Positions 53,535 through 62,866 are shown, counted from the stretch's first letter. The stretch: DNA of 64,000 bases from an uncultured Actinobaculum sp. (GCA_938020505.1 CALIHR010000027.1:71829-135828), one strand, 5' to 3'. Notes: generated by a model from the sequence alone, not told the origin. Made by a program: numbers and translations.

Positions 53535-54670
53535 AGGCCCAGCACCTTGCCGCGCCGAACGAGCCAGACGAAGAAGGGGGCTCCGATGATGCTCGTCATC
53601 GCACCCACCCCGACTTCCCCGGGATAGACGACGATCCGCCCCAGTGTGTCCGAGGCGAGCGTCGCCGTCGCGCCGAGAAGCGCCGAGAAGGGGAGAAGGC
53701 GCCGATGATCCGTCCCCGCCAGCGCCCGCGCCGCGTGCGGGCAAGCCATGCCGACGAAGACGACGGGGCCCGCCGCCGCCGTTGCGCCTCCCGCGAGCAC
53801 GATGATCGCCAGGTTCGTCAAAGCCGACGTGGTTCGAGGCTTGACGCCCAACGCCTTCGACACGTCCGCGCCAAGCGTCGCCGCATTGAGCGACGGCGCC
53901 AGGGCGAAGGAGGCGGCCGCCCCCGCCGCCAGGCAGGCGATGAGGACGGGAAGGTTGTCCCAGCCGCGTCCCGCCAGCGAACCGAGCGCCCAATTTCTGT
54001 AGATCTGCTGCACCCAGGCGGGCTGGGCCAGGAGCAGAATCGTGTTGAGCGCCCACAGCACGATCGACAGGGCGGCGCCCGCGAGGATGAGGCGCGTCGG
54101 GTTGGTTCCGGCCGTCTCGGCGCGCCCCAGCCTGTGAACCAGAGCCCCGGTCAGCGCGGCGCCGATGAAAGCGAACCAGACGTAGACGGCCACGTGCGAA
54201 GCGCTCGTGAAGAACAGGCCGACGATCACCCCGGAGGCCGCGCCCTGGCTGATGCCGAGGGTTCCCGGCTCGGCCAGAGGGTTGCGCGTCAGCGATTGCG
54301 CGAGCGCCCCGGCCAAGCCCAGGCATGCGCCGGCCATGATCGCCGCGAATGTGCGCGGAAGTCTGAGTTCGCGCACCACCAGGTGGGCGTCGTTCTTCGG
54401 GTCGAAGTCGAAAAGCGCGTCCCAGACCTCGGGCAGCGGCACGAGCCGCGAGCCTGTCGCGATGCTCGCGGCGGCAAGCGCGGCGAGCAGGCCGGTCGAC
54501 AGCGTCGCCCAAGGCAGCAGGCCGAAGGCTCGGACGCCTCGGGGCCTGCCTGTGCGGAGGATGTCGGATCCGCGCGCCCCCTCCAGTTTCTGCTCGCTTT
54601 CGGGGCCGACGTCGGATTTGCGTTTCCCACCGGCCCCGAAGGCCTCGGCCACAGCGCGCCCGTCAGCCAC
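53531..54670 (-). CDS. fecC: Iron-siderophore ABC permease, first subunit
   Basis: A 379-residue FecCD-family permease. The N-terminus has about 50 hydrophilic residues, then ten helices with the motifs RLPRTFAAIMAGACLGLAGA, QSLTRNPLAEPGTLGISQGA and GADVSKALGV (coupling helix). GTG 54670 overlaps the fecB stop by 8 bp. Translocates the ferric siderophore across the membrane with fecD and fecE. Confidence 0.92.
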   Translation of the reverse strand: MADGRAVAEAFGAGGKRKSDVGPESEQKLEGARGSDILRTGRPRGVRAFGLLPWATLSTGLLAALAAASIATGSRLVPLPEVWDALFDFDPKNDAHLVVRELRLPRTFAAIMAGACLGLAGALAQSLTRNPLAEPGTLGISQGAASGVIVGLFFTSASHVAVYVWFAFIGAALTGALVHRLGRAETAGTNPTRLILAGAALSIVLWALNTILLLAQPAWVQQIYRNWALGSLAGRGWDNLPVLIACLAAGAAASFALAPSLNAATLGADVSKALGVKPRTTSALTNLAIIVLAGGATAAAGPVVFVGMACPHAARALAGTDHRRLLPFSALLGATATLASDTLGRIVVYPGEVGVGAMTSIIGAPFFVWLVRRGKVLGL

Positions 54671-55673
54671 CGAATCGCTTGACGACGGCGTCGATCATTT
54701 GCTTGCCCGAGTAATAGTCGATCCTGAACGACGTGGGGCCGAGCCCGTAGACCTGCTTCGATTTGACCGCCGGCATGTTGGCGACCACCGGGTCGGCCAG
54801 GAAGGAGGACTCGGTCTTCTGGTCTCCCGTCAGAAGGAAGACGGTCTGGGGATTGACGGCCTTCGTCAGGTTCTCATGCGTGATAAAGGAGAAATCGCCG
54901 CGCTTGTCCTTCCTCGCTTCGAGGTCGGCGGGCGCCTCGACGATCTTGAAGCCGAGCTTTTCCAAGAGTTTGCTCTGCGGCCCGCTCTTCTTGGCCACGC
55001 CCTGCTCCTTGCCCGGGCCGTTGTAGGAGACGACGGCGGCGTCGCCCTCGGGCGCCTTGATCTTTTTGGCGGCGTCGGCGACGTATTTGTCGAAGTCCGC
55101 GGACGCCTTCTTGGCGTTGGCCTCCTGCCCGGTGGCCCTTCCGAGTTGCTTCGACAGCTCTTGCCACGTTTGCTTCGAATAGTCGACGACGATCGTCGGG
55201 TACTGGGCGGCTATCTCCTTGTAATGGTCGATGGCGCTGTCCGCTCCCGAGCTCGCGATGACCACGAGGTCGGGGTTGGCCGCAATGAGCGCCTCCTTGT
55301 CGAATTTGAGGTTGGGGTAGAGGACGTCGACGCCTTTCTTCTTGGCGACGGAGGACCACTGGGAGAAGAAGCCTTTGTCGTCGGTAATGTTCGACGGGGC
55401 GGTGGCGGCCGAGGCCTTGACCGGAGCGTCGATCGCCAGAAGGGTTCCGGTGAGGGTCACCGACGTCGACACGATTCTCTTGGGTTTGCTTTTAAGCGTC
55501 AGCTCCCCCTTTTCGTGCTTGATTGTCCGCGGCCAGGTCTCGGATTCCGCTCCCGAGGAGTTCGATGCCTTGGCCGACGGCGTCGCGTCTTTCGAGTCCG
55601 ACGAGCACGCTGACAAGAAAGCCGTCAGCACAAGAAGAAGCGTTGCAAGAACGCGTGAGAGGCGAGATGTCAT
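54663..55673 (-). CDS. fecB: Iron-siderophore ABC substrate-binding lipoprotein
   Basis: A 336-residue FepB/FecB-type binding protein. A signal peptide ends in a lipobox (LSAC, Cys near 22), then a Ser/Ala-rich linker, then the periplasmic-binding fold: KSKPKRIVSTSVTLTGTLLA, NPDLVVIASSGADSAI, and a C-terminal GLGPTSFRIDYYSGKQMIDA. ATG 55673 has GGGAGAGAAG upstream. First gene of fecBCDE-sip. An IdeR/DtxR-like box lies 56 bp upstream of the start, so iron repression is probable. Confidence 0.92.
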   Translation of the reverse strand: MTSRLSRVLATLLLVLTAFLSACSSDSKDATPSAKASNSSGAESETWPRTIKHEKGELTLKSKPKRIVSTSVTLTGTLLAIDAPVKASAATAPSNITDDKGFFSQWSSVAKKKGVDVLYPNLKFDKEALIAANPDLVVIASSGADSAIDHYKEIAAQYPTIVVDYSKQTWQELSKQLGRATGQEANAKKASADFDKYVADAAKKIKAPEGDAAVVSYNGPGKEQGVAKKSGPQSKLLEKLGFKIVEAPADLEARKDKRGDFSFITHENLTKAVNPQTVFLLTGDQKTESSFLADPVVANMPAVKSKQVYGLGPTSFRIDYYSGKQMIDAVVKRFGG

Positions 55674-55728
55674 ACTTCTCTCCCTGTATGCCGAGTGCCG
55701 TTTCCGGCGCGATGAAAGGTAGATAGGG

Positions 55729-55747
55729 TCAGGGTAGCAGTACCTTA
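55729..55747 (-). promoter_or_regulatory. IdeR/DtxR-like iron box upstream of fecB
   Basis: Read on the minus strand, TAAGGTACTGCTACCCTGA matches 15 of 19 positions of the IdeR/DtxR consensus TWAGGTWAGSCTWACCTWA by eye, with the outer AGGT/ACC arms kept. It is 56 bp upstream of the fecB start, where a repressor would block the promoter. Confidence 0.6.
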
Positions 55748-55801
55748 CTAGCAAGGGGAAGGGGGCGGGAGGCCCATGTGCAAAAGCGTCCATTGTGAGG
55801 A

Positions 55802-55851
55802 GACGCTCGGTCCAGTTTCGCGAAAAGACGCTCGGTCCAGTTTCGCGAAAA
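55802..55851. repeat. 25-bp perfect tandem duplication
   Basis: GACGCTCGGTCCAGTTTCG plus CGAAAA occurs twice in tandem (55802-55826 and 55827-55851), with a partial echo (GGCGCGGTCCG) after it, in the gap between fecB and the malic enzyme gene. Recent slippage duplication. Confidence 0.9.
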
Positions 55852-55921
55852 GGCGCGGTCCGGCGGAGCGCTCGGCGTCGACGGGGCCGGAATGGCGCGG
55901 GTTCGCGCGAAAGGGCGGCCC

Positions 55922-57358
55922 CTACTTGGCCTTGCCCGGATTGTCCCGCTTGGCCTTCTTCTTGTGGCGCGGTTCCTTGCCCGTGACGTACCTGACCACG
56001 GCGTCGGCCACCTTGTCGACCACGCGGGGGTCGAACACGCCGGGGATGATGTAGTTGGAGTTGCGCTCCTCGTCGCTGACGACGTCGGCCACTGCGATGG
56101 CCGCCTGGCGGAGCATTTCGTCGTCGATCTTCGATGCGCCGGCGTCGAGCATTCCCCGGAAGAGGCCGGGGAAGACGAGGACGTTGTTGATCTGGTTCGG
56201 GAAGTCGGAGCGGCCGGTGGCGACGATGGCGGCGTGGCGGCCCGCGGCGATGGGGTCGACTTCCGGCGTCGGGTTGGCCATGGCGAAGACGATTGCGTCG
56301 TCGGCCATCGCGGCGATGTCGTCCCCGGTGAGGATGTTGCCCGAGGAGACGCCGATCAGCACGTCCGCGCCGGCGAGCGCCTCCTTGAGCGATCCTTGAA
56401 AGCCGCGCGGATTGGTGTTTTGCGCCAGCCAATTGCGGTGGGGGTTCGCCTCTTCGCGGAAGGGGCCGAGGGCGCCGTTGCGGCCGCAGCCGATGACGTC
56501 GGTCGCCCCGTGGAGCATGAGGAGACGGATGATCGCCGAGCCCGCTGCGCCGACGCCGGAGACGACGATCCGCGCGTCTTCGATGCGCTTGCCGACGAGC
56601 TTGAGGGCGTTGATGAGCGCCGAGAGGGTGACGATCGCGGTTCCGTGCTGATCGTCGTGGAACACCGGGATGTCGAGCTCCTCGCGCAGGCGCTCCTCGA
56701 TTTCGAAGCACCGGGGCGCCGAGATGTCTTCCAGGTTGATGCCGCCGTAGACCGGGGCGATGGCCTTGACGATGGAGATGATCTCCTCGGTGTCCTTGGT
56801 GTCGAGGCACACGGGCCACGCGTCGACGTCGCCGAATCGCTTGAACAGGGCCGCCTTGCCCTCCATGACCGGAAGGGCCGCCTCGGGGCCGATGTCGCCG
56901 AGGCCGAGGACGGCGGTTCCGTCAGTGACCACCGCGACGGCGTTTCCCTTGACGGTCAGGCGCCGCGCCTCGGCCGTGTTCTTGTGGATCGCCTTGCACA
57001 CGCGCGCGACGCCGGGCGTGTAGACGCGGGCGAGGTCCTGCCGGGTGCGAAGGGGATTCTTCAGCTCCACCGAGATCTTGCCGCCGATGTGCGCCTGCAT
57101 TGTGGCGTCGGAGACCTCTTCGACGACGGTTCCGACCATCATCTCGATGTTGCCCCGAACCTCCTGGACGTGGGCGGTGTTGACGCAGTCACAGGTGACG
57201 GAGACGATCAGATGCTTCTCCAGCGACTCGACCGTGTCGATTCCGGTCACGAGGCCGCCGGCGTCCGCGACCGCCTCGACGAGGTGTTGCGTGGCCCGCG
57301 GGTGGGCGGGAACGCTCACGCGAAGGGTAACGGTGTAGCTGGGACTCGGCATTGCCAT
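55922..57358 (-). CDS. NAD-dependent malic enzyme with N-terminal ACT domain
   Basis: A 478-residue malic enzyme that oxidatively decarboxylates malate to pyruvate. An ACT-like regulatory domain (about 5-85, VTLRVSVPAHPRATQHLVEA) precedes the malic domain with LARVYTPGVARVC (catalytic Tyr), KGNAVAVVTDGTAVLGLGDI and IPVFHDDQHGTA (metal-binding Asp), and the NAD domain VVSGVGAAGSA. ATG 57358 (MAMPSPSYT) has GAAGGCGG upstream and is preferred to one five codons earlier. The Lys-rich C-terminal tail (PRHKKKAKRDNPGKAK) is unusual. The enzyme is cytoplasmic. Confidence 0.93.
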   Translation of the reverse strand: MAMPSPSYTVTLRVSVPAHPRATQHLVEAVADAGGLVTGIDTVESLEKHLIVSVTCDCVNTAHVQEVRGNIEMMVGTVVEEVSDATMQAHIGGKISVELKNPLRTRQDLARVYTPGVARVCKAIHKNTAEARRLTVKGNAVAVVTDGTAVLGLGDIGPEAALPVMEGKAALFKRFGDVDAWPVCLDTKDTEEIISIVKAIAPVYGGINLEDISAPRCFEIEERLREELDIPVFHDDQHGTAIVTLSALINALKLVGKRIEDARIVVSGVGAAGSAIIRLLMLHGATDVIGCGRNGALGPFREEANPHRNWLAQNTNPRGFQGSLKEALAGADVLIGVSSGNILTGDDIAAMADDAIVFAMANPTPEVDPIAAGRHAAIVATGRSDFPNQINNVLVFPGLFRGMLDAGASKIDDEMLRQAAIAVADVVSDEERNSNYIIPGVFDPRVVDKVADAVVRYVTGKEPRHKKKAKRDNPGKAK

Positions 57359-57706
57359 AGGAACCGCCTTCATTCAGGACGCCTGCACCGCTCTTTGGCA
57401 CACCCGCGCTTCTTTGGGACAACCCGCACTGCGACGTCGGAAAACAAACGCCTCTATGATAATGCTTCGCGCAGCGAACCGCACCGCGAAGCTGTTCGCC
57501 CCTGCGGCTGTCGGCGCCGCCCTCGATGATCGCCGGTGCGCAAACCTTTGCCGCGCGGCATGCTCAGCTTTTCAACGATCCTGGTGTTCCAGTGTTGTCG
57601 CATCGACACGCCTGTCCCTGTCCGTCCGAAAACGCTTGCCGTTTAGGCCGTCCGTTTTCAGCCGAAATGACGCGATGTTCACAGGCGGGCGGATTAGACT
57701 CGGGCC
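57359..57706. other. Divergent gap between malic enzyme and S33 hydrolase genes
   Basis: About 350 bases with no gene. A TATGATAAT-like element at 57455-57463 could be a -10 box on either strand, and GGATTAGACT just before the hydrolase ATG could be part of its promoter. Otherwise nothing recognisable. Confidence 0.4.
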
Positions 57707-59212
57707 ATGTACGACGCGACGTTCAGCCTGCCGGGGCACACAATGATCGAGCACTCGCTTTCGGTTCCGCTTGATCGCTTCGGGGCCTTGTCTCGCTTCG
57801 CCGCGGACGAAGCGGCGGCGATCCCGGAGAAGATCGAGGTCTTCGCCCGCGAATACGTGAGGCACGGCAATGAGAGGCTGCCGCGACTCGTTTACTTTCA
57901 GGGAGGGCCCGGATTCGGCGGCCCTAGAATGGCGCCGATCGGTTCGTGGCTCGACACCGCGCTCAACCATTACCGCGTGGTCCTGCTTGACGAGCGGGGC
58001 ACCGGCCGCTCGCATCCCATCGAAGCCCAGGCCGTTTCCGCCGTCGGGCCCGCCCCCGTGCAAGCCGCCTTCATCTCCTGTTTCCGCCAGGATTCCATAG
58101 CCGCCGACGCCGAGGACCTCCGCCTCGCCTTCGGCGGCGAACCTTGGGCGGTGCTCGGCCAGAGCTTCGGAGGCTTCGTCGTCACCGCCTACCTTTCCCA
58201 AGCGCCGCAAGGCCTGTTCGAGGCTTTCGTCACCGCCGGGCTTCCGTCGGTCGACGGGCACGCCGACGATGTCTACCGGCTGACCTACGCCCAAACCGAC
58301 GTGCGCAACCGCGAGTTTTTCGCCCGGTACCCCGGCGACGAGCCGGTCGCGTGGAGCGTGGCCAAGCACCTGGCCGACGTCGAAGAGCGCCTGCCGACCG
58401 GCGAGCGGCTCACACCCGGCCGATTCCGCCAGATTGGCATCTGCCTCGGCCGCTCCTACGGGCTGGAGCAGCTGCATTTCCTGCTTGAAGACCCGTTTTG
58501 GACCGTGCGGGGAGCGCGTCGGCTGCGCCCGCAGTTTCTCGATCGGATAGGGGCGCAGGTTTCGCTCGCGCCCAGTCCGCTGTACGGCGCGATGCACGAG
58601 GCGATCTACGCCCAGGCCTCCACCGGCGCCACGGCGTGGAGCGCCGACCGCGTCCGCGGCGAGTTCCCGCAGTTCCGCCTGCCCGACGTCGCCGCCGGGG
58701 CCGCGGCCGAATCGGAGCTGGAGGCCGAGGGCCGCGGCTTCCGCTTCACCGGCGAGCACATGTATCCGTGGCAGATGCGCGAGGATCCGGCGCTCGCGCC
58801 CATCGCCGACGCGGCCGACGCCCTGGCCGCCGACCCCTCGCTGCGTCGTCTCTACGACGCCGAAGCCCTCGCGGCGAATTCCTCGTCGTCTCGTCTCCAC
58901 GACGCCGAAGCTTTAGGTGCGGACGGGGCTGCGGCCGGGCGCGGGGCTGCCGCAGCGGGCAGGTTTGCTGCCGCGCGCGAGATTTCAGCGGCGCACGAGG
59001 CTCCCGCGGGACACGACGCAGCCGCTGTGCGAAGGGTTCCCGCGGCCGCCTGGGTGTACAAACAGGACATGTTCGTGCCCTACTCGATCTCGATGGAGAC
59101 GGCGCGCCTTGCCGGCTTCCGCACGCTGGTTTCCGACACGCTCCACCACGACGGCCTCCACTCGGGCGGCCCGCAGATGATCCTCAAGCTCATCGAGGCG
59201 GTGCGGGGGTAA
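57707..59212 (+). CDS. S33-family alpha/beta hydrolase (proline iminopeptidase-like)
   Basis: A 501-residue alpha/beta hydrolase. The oxyanion motif FQGGPGFGGP near 64-72, the nucleophile Ser in VLGQSFGGFV near 150-158, LDERGTGRS, and the catalytic His in LHHDGLHSGG fit prolyl aminopeptidase. Between about 370 and 445 is an Ala/Ser/Arg-rich insertion with repeats (LYDAEALAANSSSSRLHDAE) not found in the family, which interrupts the region between the cap and the last strands (WVYKQDMFVPYSISME follows). ATG 57707 is the first start. Probably a cytoplasmic peptidase. Confidence 0.85.
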   Translation: MYDATFSLPGHTMIEHSLSVPLDRFGALSRFAADEAAAIPEKIEVFAREYVRHGNERLPRLVYFQGGPGFGGPRMAPIGSWLDTALNHYRVVLLDERGTGRSHPIEAQAVSAVGPAPVQAAFISCFRQDSIAADAEDLRLAFGGEPWAVLGQSFGGFVVTAYLSQAPQGLFEAFVTAGLPSVDGHADDVYRLTYAQTDVRNREFFARYPGDEPVAWSVAKHLADVEERLPTGERLTPGRFRQIGICLGRSYGLEQLHFLLEDPFWTVRGARRLRPQFLDRIGAQVSLAPSPLYGAMHEAIYAQASTGATAWSADRVRGEFPQFRLPDVAAGAAAESELEAEGRGFRFTGEHMYPWQMREDPALAPIADAADALAADPSLRRLYDAEALAANSSSSRLHDAEALGADGAAAGRGAAAAGRFAAAREISAAHEAPAGHDAAAVRRVPAAAWVYKQDMFVPYSISMETARLAGFRTLVSDTLHHDGLHSGGPQMILKLIEAVRG

Positions 59213-59349
59213 GAGACTGTCCGGAGGAAAGGGTCTCGGAGCCCGTCGGCCGGTTCCTCGGGGTCCGCCAGTCGGTTCCGGTTGGCGAGGTCTTACTGAG
59301 TGCGATTGCTCTAGGGCCGAGGTTGGCATTTAATGTTTTGGGGTCATTG

Positions 59350-60309
59350 TCATTGATAAGGTCCCAAGAAACGGGATCCATTGTAATGGATCATATGCGT
59401 GGGATTGTCTGCGCACCAAACTTCAGTTTCCCACGCGATTTTTTCGGCGTACTTGCGGTACTCAGAGCGATCTTGAAAACAGGATACGTAGACGAGTCCC
59501 GCAGTCGAGTTGCAGAAAAGTTCGGCAAGTTCATTTCGACGTTTTGAATCGACTGGTCCGTGTGAAGTGACAGCTTCTAGAAGGACGAGCCAGTTGACGT
59601 TTGGCAGATACACAATCAGGTCCGGCATCTTCCCACGCATATCGACGGTCACTCCGAGTGACGTCAGAGTGTTCTGCTCGAACAACGTCCATTTACTTCC
59701 TGCATCGCCTATGTAAAGAACCGTTCCGTCGGGAGTGAATCGAGGACAGAATTCCTCGATCATTGCTTTGAGGAGGACGTTTTGACCGCCTGGGGTGAGG
59801 GTAAATGTCGATCCGTTAGGGAGGATAAGCGGGATCCGTATCATTTCCCGTTCAGTTTGATAACGGACGAGAAGACCCGGAAGCTTCTCCAGGTAGGAAT
59901 CCAGCGCAGTGTCCCACTTATCTGTGTCGTACGCACGGATGGTTTCGAGGGCCTCGACGGTGAGCTGGTAGTTCCACTTGGGAGAGTTGACTGGACGAGC
60001 GGGATCGTCCGGATTCTGCACTGTCAAATGGGCTTCGACGAACTGATGGAGCGTGAAGCGACGAATTGTCTCGCGCGTGTTTGGCGCGTACGCTTTCCCG
60101 TACTCATCACGAATGAAATTCATGATCGCCCGTGTGCCGAGCAACGGGTTGTCGGCTTCGCGCCAGCTCTGTTTCGGCGTCAAATTGGCAAGAGCAAGGA
60201 ATACAAGAGCAGAGCGTTCGTTGCTTCGCTCCGCATCCATGCCGAGGGCCTCTAAGATGAGCCTTGCGTCTTGGATTCGATCGTAAGAATCGTCCGCTAA
60301 ACTGTTCAT
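59350..60309 (-). CDS. Type II restriction endonuclease, BsuBI/PstI family
   Basis: A 319-residue endonuclease. The N-terminal helix-rich domain (ERSALVFLALANLTPKQSW) and C-terminal catalytic domain with GKMPDLIVYLPN and NWLVLLEAVTSHGPVD form the PD-(D/E)xK core of the BsuBI/PstI family, whose members cut CTGCAG. ATG 60309 overlaps the methyltransferase stop by 4 bp. The pair is less GC-rich than its surroundings, suggesting horizontal transfer. Cognate specificity is inferred from family only. Confidence 0.88.
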   Translation of the reverse strand: MNSLADDSYDRIQDARLILEALGMDAERSNERSALVFLALANLTPKQSWREADNPLLGTRAIMNFIRDEYGKAYAPNTRETIRRFTLHQFVEAHLTVQNPDDPARPVNSPKWNYQLTVEALETIRAYDTDKWDTALDSYLEKLPGLLVRYQTEREMIRIPLILPNGSTFTLTPGGQNVLLKAMIEEFCPRFTPDGTVLYIGDAGSKWTLFEQNTLTSLGVTVDMRGKMPDLIVYLPNVNWLVLLEAVTSHGPVDSKRRNELAELFCNSTAGLVYVSCFQDRSEYRKYAEKIAWETEVWCADNPTHMIHYNGSRFLGPYQ

Positions 60310-61787
60310 TTGGATACTCGCTTCATAACGAGTCTGTCGAGCTCGTTCTGGGTCATTGTCTCCGTGCGGCCTAAATCGCGGAGAGCGGCAAGCTCGGGAA
60401 AACGAAAGGAACGAAGGTCGGTTGCATTGACCTGGGTATGTCCGGAAAAAGTTCGAAAGAAGTTCTCAATCAGCGACGAATTTAGCCACAAGGCCAAACC
60501 CTTGGCTAGATCTTTGTCAAGCCCTCGCCCATTGGCGTGGAAAACGTTGAGATGGTTTTCGAAGGCGACAGGTCCCGGGTACTCCGCGGGGGACCAGCTA
60601 GATGCGACGATTCTTCGTGACTCTTCCTTTGACGTAAAACGTTTGACGACCGTATACCAACCCTCTGGCATCAGTAGTTTATGATCCTTTGGGTTTAGCG
60701 GATTGAACCATTGGGGTTTGCGAATAGTGCGTGGCCAAGCGATTCTTCCGTTTCTGAGATTTCCGGGATAGACCAATGGTGATGTTCCGGGCAGCTCGAC
60801 GTCGCTCAAGGCGTGACGGGAGCGGAAATCCACGACCCGTCCCGTCGAGACTTGAATCCCAAGGTCGGCAAGTGTGCAGGGAAGAGACAGTACGAATTCG
60901 GCAGTTGCAGTGTCCTCCTCATGGGTATTCAGACGGATGAACTTATGCGGGTCGTTTGGAAAAACTACGTCGTTATAAGGGACTGTGCGTGCCTGAACTT
61001 TATCAGTGTGGTCACGGCTGATTGACAGTTTTACTTGGTCTTGAATTCCATTACGCGTTCCAGAAAGTATGACATTTTCCTGGAGGACGTCAGCATCCGC
61101 GAATAGCGTGGCGCGTGAATCGAATACGTGTATTCGTTTTAAGGCTAGAGAGTTGAGGAACTGGGAGCGAAAGGCGCTGAAGTACGGTCCGTTGAAGAAA
61201 GATCGTGGTGTGATGGCTACAAGTTGTCCGTGCTGTTTGAGTGCTGCCACCGACAGCGAAAGAAACGCAGCGTAAAGATTGGGGATGTCGATGCCCGTTG
61301 CTCTAAGGGCTTTGCGATATGGACTTGAGGTTCCTAATTTGCCGTATGGAGGATTTTCGATAACCAGATCGAATCGATTTTCCAGATCAAGACGAGGGGC
61401 CAAACCCGTAGAATCAAAAATGAAATCAGCTTGGATTACTTGAGTTGTGACTCGACCCTGTCCTGCTGCTTCGCACTCACACAGCGTCGCTTCCAAGTGA
61501 GGGACGATTGTCGAATCGCACTCAATCGCCATTATGTCGACCTTCAACTCACTGCGCTCGCGGAGGATTCTGGCAACGAGAGCGGCAGAAAGCATGCCTG
61601 AACCTGCTCCCGGGTCAAGCACCCGAAGCACTCCTTTCGAAGGGAGCTTCGCCATCAAAGCGATAAACTCGGCGGTAGGTGCGGGTGTGAAAAATTGGCC
61701 CAGTTTCGCTTGATACCGCATATCGATCCTGCCGAGAGCTGCGGCCCGCTCGCCTTCGGCAAAATGTAGAAGACCCTTTCCTTGCAC
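60306..61787 (-). CDS. DNA N6-adenine methyltransferase of the BsuBI/PstI-type system
   Basis: A 493-residue methyltransferase that would protect the host from the adjacent endonuclease. The N-terminus has YQAKLGQFFTPAPTAEFIAL, SAM motif I LDPGAGSGMLSAAL at 57-70, the acidic motif AIECD near 87-91, and catalytic NPPYGKL at 145-151. The rest is target recognition. GTG 61787 is used; an ATG 22 codons downstream (MRYQAKLGQ) is an alternative. AT-richer than neighbours. It precedes and overlaps the endonuclease gene, the safe order for establishment. Confidence 0.9.
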   Translation of the reverse strand: MQGKGLLHFAEGERAAALGRIDMRYQAKLGQFFTPAPTAEFIALMAKLPSKGVLRVLDPGAGSGMLSAALVARILRERSELKVDIMAIECDSTIVPHLEATLCECEAAGQGRVTTQVIQADFIFDSTGLAPRLDLENRFDLVIENPPYGKLGTSSPYRKALRATGIDIPNLYAAFLSLSVAALKQHGQLVAITPRSFFNGPYFSAFRSQFLNSLALKRIHVFDSRATLFADADVLQENVILSGTRNGIQDQVKLSISRDHTDKVQARTVPYNDVVFPNDPHKFIRLNTHEEDTATAEFVLSLPCTLADLGIQVSTGRVVDFRSRHALSDVELPGTSPLVYPGNLRNGRIAWPRTIRKPQWFNPLNPKDHKLLMPEGWYTVVKRFTSKEESRRIVASSWSPAEYPGPVAFENHLNVFHANGRGLDKDLAKGLALWLNSSLIENFFRTFSGHTQVNATDLRSFRFPELAALRDLGRTETMTQNELDRLVMKRVSK

Positions 61788-61981
61788 GCTCTGATTCTAT
61801 CTCGGGCATCCAACGGCAGAAGGTCGCCTTTCGCCTGAAGTTTCAGTCGGAAAGAGGGCGTTTCCTGCGGTTCAATAGCTTTCGAGCTGGTAAAATCTCT
61901 CTGCGATTCGGCTTACCACGGATCGTAATGCTTGGTGGTCGCTACGGCGTTGAAGCGACTTAAGACGATGGAGGCAGCACC

Positions 61982-62776
61982 ATGACCAAAGGTCAATACA
62001 ATTCTTCCCCTTACAGCGCCTGGGATGCGGCGGGAGGATTCCCGGCGGCGGGCGACGCCGGCGCGCTCAGACAAGCCGCGGCGCTGAGGCAAACCGGCGA
62101 GTTCAACCAAACCGGCATTCTCCCGAAAGAGTCCGGCGCGGCGGATTCGGCGTCCCGCCAGAAGGCGAAGCGCTGGGCCGCGCGCGGCGGACTCGTGGCG
62201 CTGGGATTCCTATTCGGATATGGGATTCACTCCCAGGGCGACGTCACCGATTCGCCGCAGTTCCAGCAGCTCCAGACGCGGTCGGCGGCCGTTGAACAGG
62301 ATCTGAATTCGGCCCGGCAAGAGCTGAAGGATCTGCGCAATGAAAAATCGACGCTGGAGCAGGAGGTGGAAGCGCAGAAGTCGAACTCGAAGCGCGTTTC
62401 CGAGCTTTCCACACGGGTTTCGACTCTGACGAGCGAGCGGGATTCTTGCAAGTCTCAGCTGGACAATGCGAAGCAGGCGTCCCAAAATTCCCAGCGGTCG
62501 TCCGCGGTGACGCAGGCTTCCGGTGGTTCGGGAACGGCAGGCGATTCCGGGGCTTCGAGCGGCGCAGGAGCGTCGGGCGCTTCGGGGGCGTCCGGCGGCT
62601 CCGATTCGTCCGGCGGCTCCGGGTACGGGACGGGCCGCTCGCCAGGCGGATCGGCGTACTACCCAAATTGCGCAGCGGCGCGGGCCGCGGGGGCGGCGCC
62701 CCTTTACAGAGGCCAACCTGGATATCGGCCCGGTTTGGATAGGGACAACGACGGCGTCGCCTGCGAGCGCAGATAG
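61982..62776 (+). CDS. Excalibur-domain membrane-anchored coiled-coil protein
   Basis: A 264-residue protein. A cytoplasmic Ala/Gly-rich N-terminus, one membrane segment at about 66-84 (GGLVALGFLFGYGIH), a coiled coil at about 93-160 (VEQDLNSARQELKDLRNEKS), a Ser/Gly-rich linker at 165-222 and a C-terminal excalibur domain (YYPNCAAARAAGAAPLY to LDRDNDGVACE) with its two Cys and the calcium-binding DxDxDG. It would sit at the cell surface and bind calcium. The role is unknown. GGAGGCAGC precedes the ATG. Confidence 0.88.
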   Translation: MTKGQYNSSPYSAWDAAGGFPAAGDAGALRQAAALRQTGEFNQTGILPKESGAADSASRQKAKRWAARGGLVALGFLFGYGIHSQGDVTDSPQFQQLQTRSAAVEQDLNSARQELKDLRNEKSTLEQEVEAQKSNSKRVSELSTRVSTLTSERDSCKSQLDNAKQASQNSQRSSAVTQASGGSGTAGDSGASSGAGASGASGASGGSDSSGGSGYGTGRSPGGSAYYPNCAAARAAGAAPLYRGQPGYRPGLDRDNDGVACERR

Positions 62777-62827
62777 GGGAGGCGGATGGAGACGGCCGAT
62801 AGAACTGGAGACAGCCGATAGAGAGGC

Positions 62828-62866
62828 AGCGGCGGCGGATGAGTCACGAACTCATCCGCCGCCGCT
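62828..62866. terminator. 17-bp perfect hairpin after the excalibur gene
   Basis: 62828-62844 pairs perfectly with 62850-62866 (5-nt loop CACGA). No T-run follows on the plus strand; it lies between the convergent excalibur and FG-GAP genes and may act as a bidirectional structured terminator. Confidence 0.6.
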
